Shown here: one piece after another, positions 1 to 10,479 of the stretch
Layout: each line of letters starts with the position of its first letter
Numbering within the stretch: the stretch's first letter is position 1
DNA from: Bettongia penicillata ogilbyi
Taxonomy: Eukaryota; Chordata; Mammalia; Diprotodontia; Potoroidae
Direction of reading: 5' to 3'
Assembly (NCBI GenBank): GCA_023548195.1
Contig: JAJHZJ010000121.1
Span: 5,366,180 to 5,430,179 of the forward strand
DNA length: 64,000 nucleotides
Made by a program: the position numbers and the translations under genes
The notes under the pieces: model-generated
Databases searched by the model: none
Seen by the model: the letters and a program-made list of their open reading frames with translations, nothing else
Told to the model about the DNA's origin: nothing

Positions 1-4
1 GTTT

Positions 5-59
5 TATATATATATATATATATATGTACACACACACACACACACATGCACACACACAT
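5..59. repeat. (TA)n followed by (CA)n microsatellite
   Basis: Alternating TA from about 5 to 25 passes into CA dinucleotides to 59, interrupted once by TG. This is simple sequence with no sign of coding. Confidence 0.95.
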
Positions 60-283
60 AGAGTGACACATATTGGCTTTATCATCCTGAACAAGTCATT
101 TAGATTTTCAGTGCTCTAGCCCACTGTCTGAGACTAAGTTGCAGAGAGGGCATTGATCTGCACCAGTAGAGTGAATTTCTTCACTTGGGAATTTCCAATC
201 AATGAATGGAATCCAGTTCTTACTGTATATGTAATATATTTGTGTATGTAATCTATTTGAGACAAAATGTTGCATGATGGATA

Positions 284-606
284 TGTATGTACATTCGTCC
301 TTCGTTGCCGAAGAAGACCATGCCATCAGAGAAATGATGACAAGACTTGCACTTGACTTGGTTTTGAGTGAGGGAGGGCTGTACAGTGCAGGTCACTAGC
401 CTCACTTCTCCTCCACAGCCATCTGAATTCAGTGACCAGATATCCATCAGAATGACTGGACATGACCCAGGATGAGGCAACTGGGGTTAAGTGACTTGCC
501 CAAGGTCACACAGCTAGTGAGTGTCAAGTGTCTGAGGTGAGATTTGAACTCAGGTCCTCCTGACTCTTGCACTGGTGCTCTGTCCACTGCACCACCTAGC
601 TGCCCC
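284..606 (-). mobile_element. Marsupial CORE-SINE with long 3' tail, flanked by a perfect target duplication
   Basis: Read on the minus strand it starts at 606 with GGGGCAGCTAGGTGGTGCAG, has a tRNA-like B box (GAGTTCAAATC), then the CORE part TGTGTGACCTTGGGCAAGTC. It runs on through a 3' section absent from most other SINEs here (about 290-480), ending near GGCAACGAAGGACGAAT. The same long form recurs on the plus strand at 29612-29951. The 14-mer TTGCATGATGGATA occurs at 270-283 and again at 607-620, as expected for L1-mediated retroposition. The perfect duplication suggests a fairly recent insertion. SINEs are transcribed by RNA polymerase III and encode no protein. Confidence 0.92.
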
Positions 607-712
607 TTGCATGATGGATAGAAGCAGCCTCAGAGTCAGTAAAGAACAGGAAGTCCTGCCTCTGAAATTATACTGGCTAGGTGACTCTGGAGAAGTCCAT
701 TAACTTCACTCT

Positions 713-966
713 TTGTTGCTGTTGTAGCTGTGGTTGTGATGTCATTTAGGTCATGCTCAACTCTTTGTGACCTCTTGTGAGGTTTTCTTGGAAAAGACAC
801 TGGAGTGTTTCCCATTTCCTTCTTCCATTCATTTTAAAAATGAGGGGAATGAGGCAAACAGGGTTAAGTGACTTGCCCAGGGTCACAATTAAATGTCTGA
901 GGCCAGAATTCAGGGAGATGAGTCTTCAAGCCTTGTATCTATCCACCATGCCACCAAGCTACTCCA
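713..966 (-). mobile_element. Marsupial CORE-SINE
   Basis: On the minus strand it carries the head (GGTGGCATGGTGGATAGATAC), a decayed B box, the CORE segment TGACCCTGGGCAAGTCACTT, and the CCAGTGTCTTTTCCAAGAAAA tail that ends in a GACATCACAACCACAGC-like A/C-rich stretch. It belongs to the most common SINE subfamily in the window and is moderately diverged. Confidence 0.9.
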
Positions 967-1094
967 TAAGGATGTCAGTCACTTTTCAGTCTTGTCCAGG
1001 TCCTAGGAACTCTCAAAGACTAAGCTATAAGTTATGAGACTGTGTTTATAGAGGGACTTCTTTCACATCCACTGATGAAATTATGAGTCTGGAT

Positions 1095-1098
<4 letters not shown>

Positions 1099-1128
<30 letters not shown>
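1099..1128. repeat. (GT)15 microsatellite
   Basis: An uninterrupted GT dinucleotide array. Confidence 0.95.
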
Positions 1129-1130
<2 letters not shown>

Positions 1131-1139
1131 CATATTGAA

Positions 1140-1596
1140 ATTTCATTTTGGGAGTCAGCTTCTAGATAAGGAAAACATTCTGTTTCCTGCCCTGGGGAAT
1201 TGAGCCCTATTATTTTCTGAGATTCTATATAGTTCTGTGTGGGATTGTATATTTAACACACTGGAGTTTATGCCTCTGCTCTAACTTCACCTTTTATGAA
1301 GAGATGAAGACTGTGAAAAATGCCTAAGGGAGTTTCTGCCAAGAGCATATTTCCTCTTGGGAATGAAATGAAAGGTGGTTAAACAGGATCACTGGGTATG
1401 CTCAATTGATACAATATGGTAGATACTTCTTAGGTAAAACAGAACTAATTACAAGGATGGCTCTTATCAGTGAAAGAAATCTGGTATAGATTTATTAACC
1501 ACAAAGATGCTATATGGTATAATCAACATAGATGATTTCAGGCAGAAATAGAGGACCAAGACTGTAGTTTCAAATATTTAAAACATACACACAAAG

Positions 1597-1632
<36 letters not shown>

Positions 1633-2200
1633 ATGTCCAAAATCAAATATTTTCTTTTGCCCTTCCACAAACAAATTCTATCCCCAATATTCCTGTCTCT
1701 GTCAATAATACCAACATTTTCCTAGTCACTTAGACTTGAAATCTTGGAGAGATCTATGCCTTCTTCCCCATTTTCTCCCTTTTCCTCCCAAATCCAATAA
1801 ATCAAATTTTATCATGGATATGAATTTGAATCAGAGTTAACATGTCAAGAGAGCCTCATATCCCTACTACTCATTTTAAAACTTTATTTAGCAAGATCAA
1901 AACCAAAGAATTCTTTAAAATGATGTTTGTTTAAAAAATGCTGCTATTATTACCACTAAAGAAATTCCATGGAGCATTCAGAAATCCCTCAGAAGTCTTT
2001 ATTGCACGCTAAGTCCCTGACTGAAGGGTTTGGAGATGAAAATTACTTTTGGTTTTTGGCAAAGATAGCCTCTAGGGGAAAAAGCACTAGAGAACAGAAG
2101 GCCAGTGATGAATTCCACCGATCCACAGGGGTGCCCTCCCCCTTTCTCCCCCCGTGGTTTTGCATCTGGACATAAATCCTGTTGTGTAAGGGAGAAACTC
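1140..2200. other. Unassigned AT-rich sequence with a (CA) array
   Basis: No family is recognisable and reading frames are short. An uninterrupted (AC)n array lies at about 1599-1628. Nothing else stands out. Confidence 0.6.
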
Positions 2201-2203
2201 CCA

Positions 2204-2320
2204 TCTGTAGCTCCTTCTGAATTTTCTGATCACAACTTTTCAAGGGGAAAACAGCAAATAAGAAAACCCCACCTCCATCTGCTCTCTCAGCTGCAGATCC
2301 TTCTCCTTCAGAATTCTCTG
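2204..2320 (+). repeat. Copy A of an unidentified ~117-bp direct repeat
   Basis: This segment resembles 4214-4330. Shared anchors are TTCTGAATTTT, TGATCACAA, TCAAGGGGAAAAC, CAAATAAGAAAA and CCACCTCCATCTGCT, in the same order and spacing. Similarity fades quickly on both sides. The family is not recognised. It could be a fragment of a marsupial LTR or another dispersed repeat. Confidence 0.75.
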
Positions 2321-2699
2321 ACTTTGACAGTCAAAGTATATAGCAATGCAGTACCATTGGTTGCATTGGGCCCCATGACAACTACAGCTGAAAATATGCT
2401 GATAAAAGACAGCAAAGGGAAGCAGTAGATGACCCACTGTATACCTGGTCTGAAGCAAAATTAGTAGAAGAACATAAAGATCTGGATCTTTATTTTGGAA
2501 GTCATCATTTCCTTTATAAACCATTTTTTAGGAACCCCGACTTAAATCTTACAATCATTTTTTTAAATCATTTCTGTTTTTCAACCTTCCCATTTACTCT
2601 GACCAAAAAATTCTGTTGATCCTTCCTTTGAAACTCTCTATCATATCTATCCTTTTCTGTCTCTCACACTGCCACCACCATAGGTCCATATTACCTGCA

Positions 2700-2912
2700 T
2701 CTTGGCATATTCCTTAATCTTAGTGCCTTCCTTCCGAGATTATATGCTGTATATAATTTATAGTTACATGGTTGTTTGCATGCTGTTACCCATTAGATTA
2801 TATGTTGCTTGAGCAGGGGCTTGTTTTCATGCTTCTCTTTACATTTCCAGCACTTAGCATATAGTTGGAATGTAGTCAGTGCTCAATAAGTGCTCATTGA
2901 CTTGACTTGACC
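2700..2912 (+). mobile_element. L2 (CR1-clade) LINE, 3' end
   Basis: Recognised by the L2 terminal pattern: TAGATTATATGTTGCTTGAG, GGGGCTTG, then a CCAGCACTTAGCATA block and the terminal GTGCTCAATAAGTGCTCATTG before TGACTTGACTTGA. L2 elements end in short TGA-type repeats rather than poly-A, as here. It is a non-coding 3' fragment. Confidence 0.75.
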
Positions 2913-2989
2913 CCTTACTCTATGGGCCTCCAGGTTCTCTTCCAGTCCATCCTTATAAAGTCACCACCAGAATCATTTCTAATTTTTTT

Positions 2990-3160
2990 TAAATCCTTTG
3001 TGCCAAATCCTTTAAGGTCCACCTCTTCTGCGAAGCCTTCCTTGACCAACCCTCTTTGATTTCCCTCTGCTTTTCATTCAAAAATGATTTGTTGTATTTA
3101 CCATACAGTGAAGTGCTTCATTATATAGATTGTGTTCTACTTTTTTGTATCTGAGCTGCA
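2990..3160 (+). mobile_element. L2-like LINE fragment
   Basis: The block AAGGTCCACCTCTTCTGCGA, followed by AGCCTTCCTTGACCAACCC, matches the L2 3' region upstream of its terminus. It is a second, older or separate fragment next to the L2 tail at 2700-2912. It ends in diverged sequence. Confidence 0.55.
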
Positions 3161-3484
3161 ATGAAGCATACAGCTGGGCTTTGTAAAACAGAATAAGACA
3201 AGCAAAGCCAGCATGATGCCCTGAAATAAAAGATGGTGCCGTGGCAGGAACTCACTAAGCTCAAAGATTTTCTTCAGCGACTCTTCCACTAGACCTGGCT
3301 CCTTCCCACTTTCCCTTGTCCTGTTTGTTTATCCTGCTGATGATCTTGCTTTGTACTTTTCTTGCTGCCTTTTGCTTTCTTCAGGACTGATAGCTAAGCC
3401 TGCTCTTTATCGTGGCCAACACACTGAGCCTTGCTTCCAGCTCACTCTTTCTTGCTCTTCACAGGCTAGGACGCACATCTGCTA
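3161..3484. other. Unassigned sequence
   Basis: Slightly richer in GC than its surroundings, with a GAAATAAAAG motif near 3222. No family or reading frame is convincing. Confidence 0.5.
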
Positions 3485-3640
3485 AACATCCCAGCTCTGC
3501 TACTCATCTATGTGACCATAGGCAATTTGTTTATTTAATCTGGACCTCACCTTTTTTCCTTTATAAAATGTATCTGTGGTGTGTGTGTGAGTGTGTGTGT
3601 ATGTTAGATTAGATGACCTTAGATGTCCCTTTCAGTTTCA
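3485..3640 (+). mobile_element. MIR/THER-like SINE, diverged
   Basis: CAGCTCTGCTACTCATCTATGTGACC, the MIR-like core, is followed by CAATTTGTTTATTTAATCTGG, CCTTTATAAAATG and the tail TAGATTAGATGACCTTAGATGTCCC. The tail TAGATGACC...TCCC is the THER-type 3' end. A (TG) array sits within it near 3579-3604. Confidence 0.7.
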
Positions 3641-3836
3641 TTGAGGCATCATGGGACAATAGAAAGAGTGCTGTTTTGGGAATCTGAAGTCCTGTGTTTG
3701 AATTTTCTCTCTGTGATTGAGAAATCATTAATTGCTTTATCCTTTAGCATCCTCATTTCTAAAAAGAGGGGATTGGGTTGCATGACCTCTAAGATTTCTT
3801 CCAGTTCAATACCCTGTAATCTTCCAACCATAGTTC
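3641..3836 (+). mobile_element. MIR/THER-like SINE, diverged, head-to-tail with the previous one
   Basis: It begins GACAATAGAAAGAGTGCTG, continues AATCTGAAGTCCTGTGTTTG and ends GGGATTGGGTTGCATGACC and TTCCAGTTCAATACC, the typical THER-type order. Two such SINEs lie directly adjacent in the same orientation, at 3485-3640 and here. Confidence 0.75.
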
Positions 3837-4213
3837 TGCCCCTCCCTCCTTTCCAAAAAGTCTGAATGGGATGGAATGTTTTACTCTAGTGAATGTAAAC
3901 TGAAACATCCAGTCTATTTGCAAAGGACTCTCTTCCTTGGTGGAGATTGATTACTCAATATTCCATACATGTGTGAGAGGTTGATTGGTGAAAACTTGAG
4001 GGAAAAGAGATATTGTTCTTTTGACTTCTGGCTTTGAGAGAAGAGACACATAGAAGGGAAACCGAGGAGAAGCCAATGTGCACAGGAGATAGCCCCTTGG
4101 TTATTGTCCTTTCTCCATCTTTCTATATTAGAGACTTCTGGTGAGATCTGGATCTATCTCTCTATCTCGTCTGTCTATCTCACTAACTCTGTGGATTGTT
4201 TGGTGTATTCTCA

Positions 4214-4330
4214 TTTGTAGTTCTTTCTGAATTTTTTGATCACAAATTATCAAGGGGAAAACCACAAATAAGAAAATCCACCTCCATCTGCTGTCTCAGA
4301 AGCAGTTCCTTCTCTGTCCAGAATCTCTAA
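4214..4330 (+). repeat. Copy B of an unidentified ~117-bp direct repeat
   Basis: See 2204-2320 for the shared motifs. The two copies lie about 2 kb apart in direct orientation. The interval between them holds L2 and SINE fragments rather than retroviral sequence, so they are not obviously the two LTRs of one provirus. Confidence 0.75.
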
Positions 4331-4532
4331 TTTTTCTCTAGAAATCTCTGATTTCTCTTTGCTATCAGCTTGGATAATTTTAGGTGCTATTGGCTACATG
4401 TCTTTGTGGAACTGGCAATCCGGTGAGAAGGGAACCAAGAGATATAAAGCTTGGAGAAACCTTCCCTATTAAGGTAGAATGATAAGAAATTCAGCTTGAA
4501 CCAAACTAGAGTAACTGGGATTTCCCCTAGAG

Positions 4533-4717
4533 CAAGGGTGGGAAACCTGCAGCGTTGAGGTCAAATGTGGCCCTCTAGGTCCTTAAGTGTGGCCCTTCTA
4601 CTGAAAAACTTCACAGAACAAATCATCTTAATCAAAGGATTTGTTCTAGAAAATTTGAACTGTCAAAAGGCCACAAGAAGGCCACATGCAGCCTCCAGGC
4701 TTCACGTTCCTCACCTG
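4533..4717. mobile_element. hAT-type palindromic MITE, copy 1
   Basis: The left end (CAAGGGTGGGAAACCTGCAG) is inversely repeated at the right end (GGCTTCACGTTCCTCACCTG). The inner arms also pair (ATGTGGCC against GGCCACAT). Flanking octamers CCCTAGAG at 4525-4532 and TGCTAGAG at 4718-4725 agree at 6 of 8 positions, which fits the 8-bp target duplication of hAT transposons. There is no transposase. Two further copies lie at 5721-5886 and 48705-48902. Confidence 0.8.
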
Positions 4718-5176
4718 TGCTAGAGTAACAATATTTGGCTGGGTGGGGGGATCAGTGAGGAGGGAGGTAGATTTAATTCTTCTCTGAGTAGAGGAGAGCA
4801 GAGTGGCCAGCCTCTAGCAACGATTTCCTGCTATCCTTTCTGGCAGGAATCCAAGTCTCCCTTGGAGAAGGATGAGAGGAGGAGTCCCTCGTGATATCTG
4901 TTCATGCCTTCCTGCAAGCCACATCTACACAGACTCACTTGGACAGAAATAACCAACATGGGCAACATCCTCCTCTACATTTAATATGTGTTAGCATTGT
5001 TTTTCTATCTTGTTAGTGACTTAAAAGTAGAGGCCATGCCTTGCCGTCAATTTAGTTGCCCAGATGTTTATCAAGCATATATTATCTAAATTTCTTCTGT
5101 ATTTTATCCCTGGCGCAACTGGACCTAATCAATACTGCTGACTTTTTTTTTGATTCCCTGAAGCTTTCAAATTGTG

Positions 5177-5446
5177 AGGGCAACTAAGTGGTGTAGTGGA
5201 TAGAGCCCTTGGCCTGGAATAAAGAAGTTCTAAATTCATTTTTGGCCTCAGACATTTCCTAGCTGTATGACCCTGGCCAATTCTATTAACCCCCATTTGC
5301 CTCAGTTTTCTCAGCTGTAAAATGTGGATAATACTAGCACCTGCCTCCTGGAACTGTTTTGAGACTCAAATAAGATAGCAGTTGTAAAACACTTAGCACA
5401 GAGCCTGGCATGTTGTAGGTGCTTTATAAATGCTTATTTCCCTCCT
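5177..5446 (+). mobile_element. Marsupial CORE-SINE, long-tail MIR-like form
   Basis: Head GGCAACTAAGTGGTGTAGTG, then a B-box relic, GCCTCAGACATTTCCTAGCTG and CCTCAGTTTTCTCAGCTGTA. The 3' half is CACCTGCCTCCTGGAACTGT, AAACACTTAGCACAGAGCCTGG and GTGCTTTATAAATGC. This tail resembles that of MIR and differs from the CCAAGAAAACCCC-tailed SINEs in the window. Confidence 0.88.
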
Positions 5447-5449
5447 GTC

Positions 5450-5712
5450 TAATAACTATCTTTCCCAGAACAGTTGCATATCATTTAATTTTCCAATAAT
5501 CATTGATTAACTCTACTTTGAAAAAAATATATATTGTATGATATAAAACACTGCATAAAATAACATTTATTATAATATGTCCTAAAAGTTAAAAATAAGA
5601 ACTAGAGCTAAAGAAAATTAAAATTATGAGAGAATCCCATGCTTAGAAATAGTTGAAAAGGATGAGGAATCTTTGGTTTGGAAAGATGGAGATGTGAGGA
5701 CATGTGATCAGA
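5450..5712. other. AT-rich unassigned sequence
   Basis: Low-complexity AT-rich DNA with no recognisable family. Confidence 0.6.
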
Positions 5713-5720
5713 GTCTATAC

Positions 5721-5886
5721 CAGGGGTGGGGAACTGGTAGCCTCAAGGTGACACGTAATCCTCTAGGTCCTCAAGTGTGGCTCTCTGAATCCAAACTTTG
5801 AAGTTTGTTTGGATTCAGTGAAAAAGCTACTCTTAAGGACCTAGAGAGCCACATGTGACCTCAAGGCCACAGGTTCCCCAACCCCA
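5721..5886. mobile_element. hAT-type palindromic MITE, copy 2
   Basis: The left end CAGGGGTGGGGAACTGG pairs with the right end CCACAGGTTCCCCAACCCCA. At the centre CTGAATCCAAAC and GTTTGGATTCAG form a perfect 12-bp inverted repeat, so the whole element can fold into a hairpin. Flanks AGTCTATA (5712-5719) and AATCTATA (5887-5894) agree at 7 of 8 positions if a one-base offset is allowed at the left end. Confidence 0.85.
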
Positions 5887-6139
5887 AATCTATATAATGG
5901 TATAGAAAAGGTAAAAATTATCTCATTTCTAAATTCCCTGCCTAATAGAAATTCAAAGTTTTCCTTGAAGCTTGCTAGAGACAGTTTTAAGGCAAAAATG
6001 TCTGTACCTTTCATGGGAGATAGTATCCATAGTAACATTATGAAAGAGGTGTTTCATTATCAGAGGTATTGTAAAGAAAATACTTTGTAAATCTGAAAAA
6101 GGGAATATTGAAATAGGAGCAAGCATTATGAAGGAAAAA

Positions 6140-6290
6140 ACAGTAGATTGCTAGCCAACAGAAGTGGGGTCTAGAACCAGTTCTGTCACTGATTAACTGT
6201 GTTATCTCGGGCACATCACTCAAAAGAGATGGGGTGGCTAGATGGTCTCCATGATCCCTGACAGCTCCGATATTTTATACTCTAAACAAC
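6140..6290 (+). mobile_element. MIR/THER-like SINE relic
   Basis: GTTCTGTCACTGATTAACTG, TTATCTCGGGCACATCACTC, then AGATGGTCTCCATGATCCC and TGACAGCTCCGAT follow the order of a THER-type SINE with many substitutions and a deletion. Confidence 0.6.
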
Positions 6291-6713
6291 TCCAGCATAA
6301 CATGTCATACAGACTATTCTTTAAGGCCTGATGTGGTGGGTAATTCATATACTTCTGACAAATGGTTAAAAATTTATACAAAGAAATGTTTCTCTATAAT
6401 AAAGGACCATTGAAGGGAATGATGGAGATGTTTGGTTATATTGGGATATCTGAGGACACATCAGTAAGGTTTTTTTCCCCATAAAACTCCCCTTCTTGTT
6501 GCAGTCATAGGCAGAGAATGATCTAAGTGGATCCTGCTCTGACCCAGTGATTCTGCATGTCTGAAAAGTCTTAGTGAATTTTAAGCTTATTAAAACTTAA
6601 AACTTCACTTAGACTTTTGGGACAGTCTCATAAGGTCAGTTCTTTTATTATCTATTACTGTATCGACGAACCTCTTTCATGAAACTAGATTAATTATTAA
6701 TATGTATTTGTAT

Positions 6714-6966
6714 CATGGCAGCTAAGTGGTACAATAGATAGCATGCTGGGCCTAGAGTCAGGAAAACTAATCTTTTTGAGTTCAAATCTAGCCTCAGAGG
6801 GAGACCTGTGTGATCCTGGGAAAGTCACTGTTTGCCTCAGTTTCCTCATCCATAAAATAAACTGGAGGAAGAATGGCAAAGCACTCCAATATCTTTGCCA
6901 AGAAAATCCCAAAAGGGGTCACGAAGAGTCAGGCATGACTGAAATGACTAAACACAGCAACAAAAT
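6714..6966 (+). mobile_element. Marsupial CORE-SINE
   Basis: Head GGCAGCTAAGTGGTACAATAG, GGGCCTAGAGTCAGGAAAAC, B box GAGTTCAAATCTAGCCTC, core TGTGTGATCCTGGGAAAGTC and tail CACTCCAATATCTTTGCCAA through GGTCACGAAGAGTCAGGCA. It is full length, with a short A/C-rich end. Confidence 0.92.
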
Positions 6967-6999
6967 ATAGTTTTATAACAGCTTACATGAAGTAACTGC

Positions 7000-7440
7000 G
7001 CATCAGATTATAGAGGAATGTGAAATCCAGAGTGAAAAGCATGTCAAAACAAAACAAAAAAAAAGATAGTTCTATATGAAAATGAGCCAAAACACAAGGA
7101 AATCAGTCCTCAAACTACTTGGTGCTACTATAGTCTTTTCCTTGTATACTATGGTGGCAATTCTGGAGTAGAAGTCTGAAAAGGGATATGATTCCTTAAT
7201 AAGTCCATCTCTCTGGGACTCATTTATGTAATTTTTAGACATATGAGTGTTTCTGTTTTGTTCTTGTTAAGAAAACAGGAACTTTAGATGGAAAATTATT
7301 TTATTTCCTTGATTTATTTTCAAATCAACAAAAAAGCTCTGGGATTTCATTGACATAGGAAACTCTCAGTTAAAGAAACCTTCCACCAATGCCAGTTGGC
7401 AGCTTCTCGGTAGATTATAATTTCAGAGTTGCTCAGAACA
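7000..7440. other. Unassigned sequence
   Basis: AT-rich with an A-rich run near 7048-7064. No family is recognised. It passes into a possible MIR relic (minus strand) at about 7440-7560. Confidence 0.5.
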
Positions 7441-7804
7441 CCAAAAGATTAAGTGATTTCACCAGAGATATGTAAGTCGTATGTGTCATGAGGCAGAACC
7501 AGAGGCCAGGTCATCTTGGCTTTCAGGCTATCTCTCTTTTGACTTCAAATCTACTATACACAAAGCACTCACTAAAAAACTTTTGATTTTTAGTGAAAGA
7601 GCACATAAATTTAAAGTAATTATATCTTACTCTTTCTTCCAGTGGAATCCAGAATTGCAAAAAAGCTTATGCAAACACCTGAAAATAATGGAACTTGGAT
7701 TTGGCTAAGCCCAAGCTCATGCAACACTGGTGTCATAAAGAATTTATGCTTTTTTTTTTTAGGTATTAAAATCATGTATAAGAAAGTCTGTCTACTTCAA
7801 CCAT

Positions 7805-8046
7805 GCAGCACAGTGAATGGGGGGCTAGATGTGGAGTCAGGGAGATCTGAGTTCAAATCCTCAGACACACACTTGCTGTGGGACCCTGGGCAAGTCACTC
7901 AACTTTTTTGTGCTTCTGTTTCCTCTTCTGTAAAGTGGAGATACTAAGAACACATACCTCCTAAGGTCATTATGAGGATCAAAGGAGATTACAGATAAAG
8001 TGCTTTGCAAACTTTAAAGTGTCATATAAATGCTAGCAATTGTCAT
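7805..8046 (+). mobile_element. Marsupial CORE-SINE, long-tail MIR-like form
   Basis: GCAGCACAGTGAATGGGGGG head, GTGGAGTCAGGGAGATCTGA, B box GAGTTCAAATCC, GGGCAAGTCACTCAACTTTT, then the tail CATACCTCCTAAGGTCATTA, AAGTGCTTTGCAAACTTTAA and ATATAAATGCTAGCAATTG. Confidence 0.9.
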
Positions 8047-8179
8047 AAAACTTGCATTGATCCCATTCCCTGATTTATGAGAGTCAGTTTCTTTCAGAGG
8101 CCAGCAACTTAGTCAAGAAGTACATAAAATGAGATTCAAATTTAAATAGCTTGGTAAAGTTAGTTCTGTGAAACAGATT

Positions 8180-9100
8180 AAAACTCTAATCATAGACAAC
8201 TATTTTTCAACTGTATACTTTCAGGAACAAGTTGGGGTCTATGAAAAGTGGCTATGCCAAACTGAGTCCTTAAACACCTCTCAGAAATGTATTAGTAGTT
8301 AATTTTCCAACCAACCAATAAATATTGAGAATTTATTTTGTGCGTAGAAGACAAACAAGAAAAAGGAAAAAAAAAAGAAATCTTTGTTTAGAGAGCCCCA
8401 ATATCTGCTCTAATGTCCTAACAGGCCTAGAATCAGTTGTGTGCAAGGTCAAAGTACACAACAAATTAGACCAAAAATAAAGAGATCAAGATAAGGGAAC
8501 ATTGATTGACATTGCGAACTCTCCAACTTGACCTGTTGAAATAAGAAAAGAAACTGAAAAAACAGGAAATGGACAACAGTAAAGACATTGACCCTGACTA
8601 TTAACATTCCTAGAAAAGTTTAATGAGCATATAATTACCATGAAGAAGAAGAAAGAATTCTTAGACCAATTTATATCAAACTTAGAGTATAAGGGTATTT
8701 GCAAAAATTTTTTTAAAAAGCCATGGAGGAGATTGACAATATAATGAACCTTATTGCTTCAATGAAATATCAGAAAACAAGGTAGAAAAACACACTGCAA
8801 AAAGTTTAGTGTGGGTTCCTGCTAAATTGTATTTTTCTAAGAACTTTTTTAGATAGAACCAGAAGGTATGCAGCAAATATATCTGATATGGAATAGGTCT
8901 GTCAGCATCTTTATGGTGATCTATCCTCATTATAAAAAAAAGTGACATTGCTGTGTTTGCACTATCCTACCACCATATCTAATGTGTAATGAAAAGACAG
9001 AGGAGCATTGGAGGTGATACAATTTTAAATCTTGGCATCTAAGCATGAAATAGAATATGCACAATGCTTTTACCACGACAAAATAGACAAAAAAGACTGG
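8180..9100. other. Unassigned AT-rich sequence
   Basis: There is no recognisable repeat or gene. A short A-rich run lies near 8363-8378. Reading frames on both strands are under 75 codons and carry no motif. Confidence 0.55.
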
Positions 9101-9104
9101 TAAG

Positions 9105-9700
9105 TACTAGTCAACCAGTAAGCATGTATTAAGCTCTTATGATGTGCCAAGATCTATGTTATGCTCTGGGAATACTAAGAAAGGTCAAAGACATTCCTTG
9201 TTCTTCTGGACCTCATAGTGTTTGGGGGGAGACAACATGCAAACAACCATGTACAAACAAATCACATATGGGATAAGCTGGAAATAATCAAAAGAAAGTA
9301 GGCTCTAGATTAAAAGGTATTGGGAAAGTCTTCTGTGAAAGGTGGGATTTTACTTGGGTTTTGAAGGAAGCCATAGAAACCAGGAGGTGGAGATAAGGAG
9401 GCATTGCATTTCAGGTCTGGAGAACAGTCACTGACAATGCCTTGAATTGCGAGATGAAGTATGTTGTTAGGAGACGGAGCGTGTTGTTGCAGTCAGCAGA
9501 TGGGGTGTGTTTTTAGAAGAGCTACAAGGAGGCTAGCGTCATTGAATCACATGGAACTTGAGGTATGCCTGGGGCAGAGGGGTGTAAGTAGACAGGAAAA
9601 ATAAGGGAAGTGCCAGGTTAGGAATGGCTTTGAACACCAAACAGAGGATTTTATGTTTGATTAGAGTGATAGGGAACCACCGCTTTTTGACCTCTATAAA
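9105..9700 (-). mobile_element. L2 LINE 3' region (reversed)
   Basis: On the plus strand it opens GCATGTATTAAGCTCTTATG and ATGTGCCAAGATCTATGTTA, the complement of the L2 3' end. It continues GGGGAGACAACATGCAAAC, GGATAAGCTGGAAATAATC, TGGGATTTTACTTGGGTTTT and ATGGCTTTGAACACCAAAC to CAGAGGATTTTATGTTTGAT, in the order expected for antisense L2 3' sequence. It is a long, diverged, non-coding piece. Confidence 0.75.
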
Positions 9701-10108
9701 GTCTTTATGAAAATGGTTTAGGAAGTATTCACTGAAAGCACCTTTAATGGAAAGTGACGAAGGGAATAGGCAGCCTTTGCAGGTAGCTTTCCACATCGGT
9801 CTATCTTATAAAGTCATGCAATTGCTAGAGATGTAAAGAGGCTATAAGGTTGTGTTCTGTTTATTTTTTGATAAATTGTATTTTAACACAGCCAACTAAG
9901 ACAAACAAATGTGTAAATCCAGAAGAAAATAGCCCTCCCTTGAAGAGAACCAAAAGAACATAAGAGGGATTGTGATTGATAGGATGCACCACCGTGCTTC
10001 TCTGTAATTTCCTGTTTGTAAGCCCAACAGAAAGCTGTGTTTTTCACATTTTGTGAGATAGTATCAGTGCCACTTACTGGAGTTAAACTGAGTTATTGCT
10101 GTTTTAAG

Positions 10109-10372
10109 TGAGGAGTAGCTAAATAGTGCAGTGGACAGAACTCTAAAGTCTAGAGTAGAGAAGACCTGAGTTCAAATACAGTCTCAGACATTTACTGACC
10201 CTGGGCAAGTAACTTCATCTGTTTACCCCACATTCTTCATCTGTAAAATGGGATAATAAAAGCACCTATTGTGTTGTGAGGATCCAATGTGATAATGATT
10301 GTATAGCACTTAGCATAGTGCCTAGCAACATGATAACTGATGGATAAATGTTAGCTATTATTATTAATATTT
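10109..10372 (+). mobile_element. Marsupial CORE-SINE, long-tail MIR-like form
   Basis: AGTAGCTAAATAGTGCAGTG head, GAGTTCAAATACAGTCTCAG, CCCTGGGCAAGTAACTTCAT, CATCTGTAAAATGGGATAAT, then GTATAGCACTTAGCATAGTG and AATGTTAGCTATTATTATT tail. Confidence 0.9.
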
Positions 10373-10479
10373 TTCATTCATATAGTTTCTGTCCATGCTT
10401 GCTTCTTCTGGTCAACTTTCTTGCTCCTCTATCACTTCTTGTCTTCCCAAACTCTTTGAAAACTTCCTATTTGTCTTCT

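Noticed and set aside
2204..4330. The direct repeats as the two LTRs of one provirus
   Set aside because: The interval holds L2 and SINE fragments and no retroviral motif, and the repeat copies are too short and lack promoter and poly-A order.
7840..7860. tRNA-like B box (GAGTTCAAATCC), as in many other places
   Set aside because: These are internal promoter relics of tRNA-related SINEs. No cloverleaf can be folded around them.
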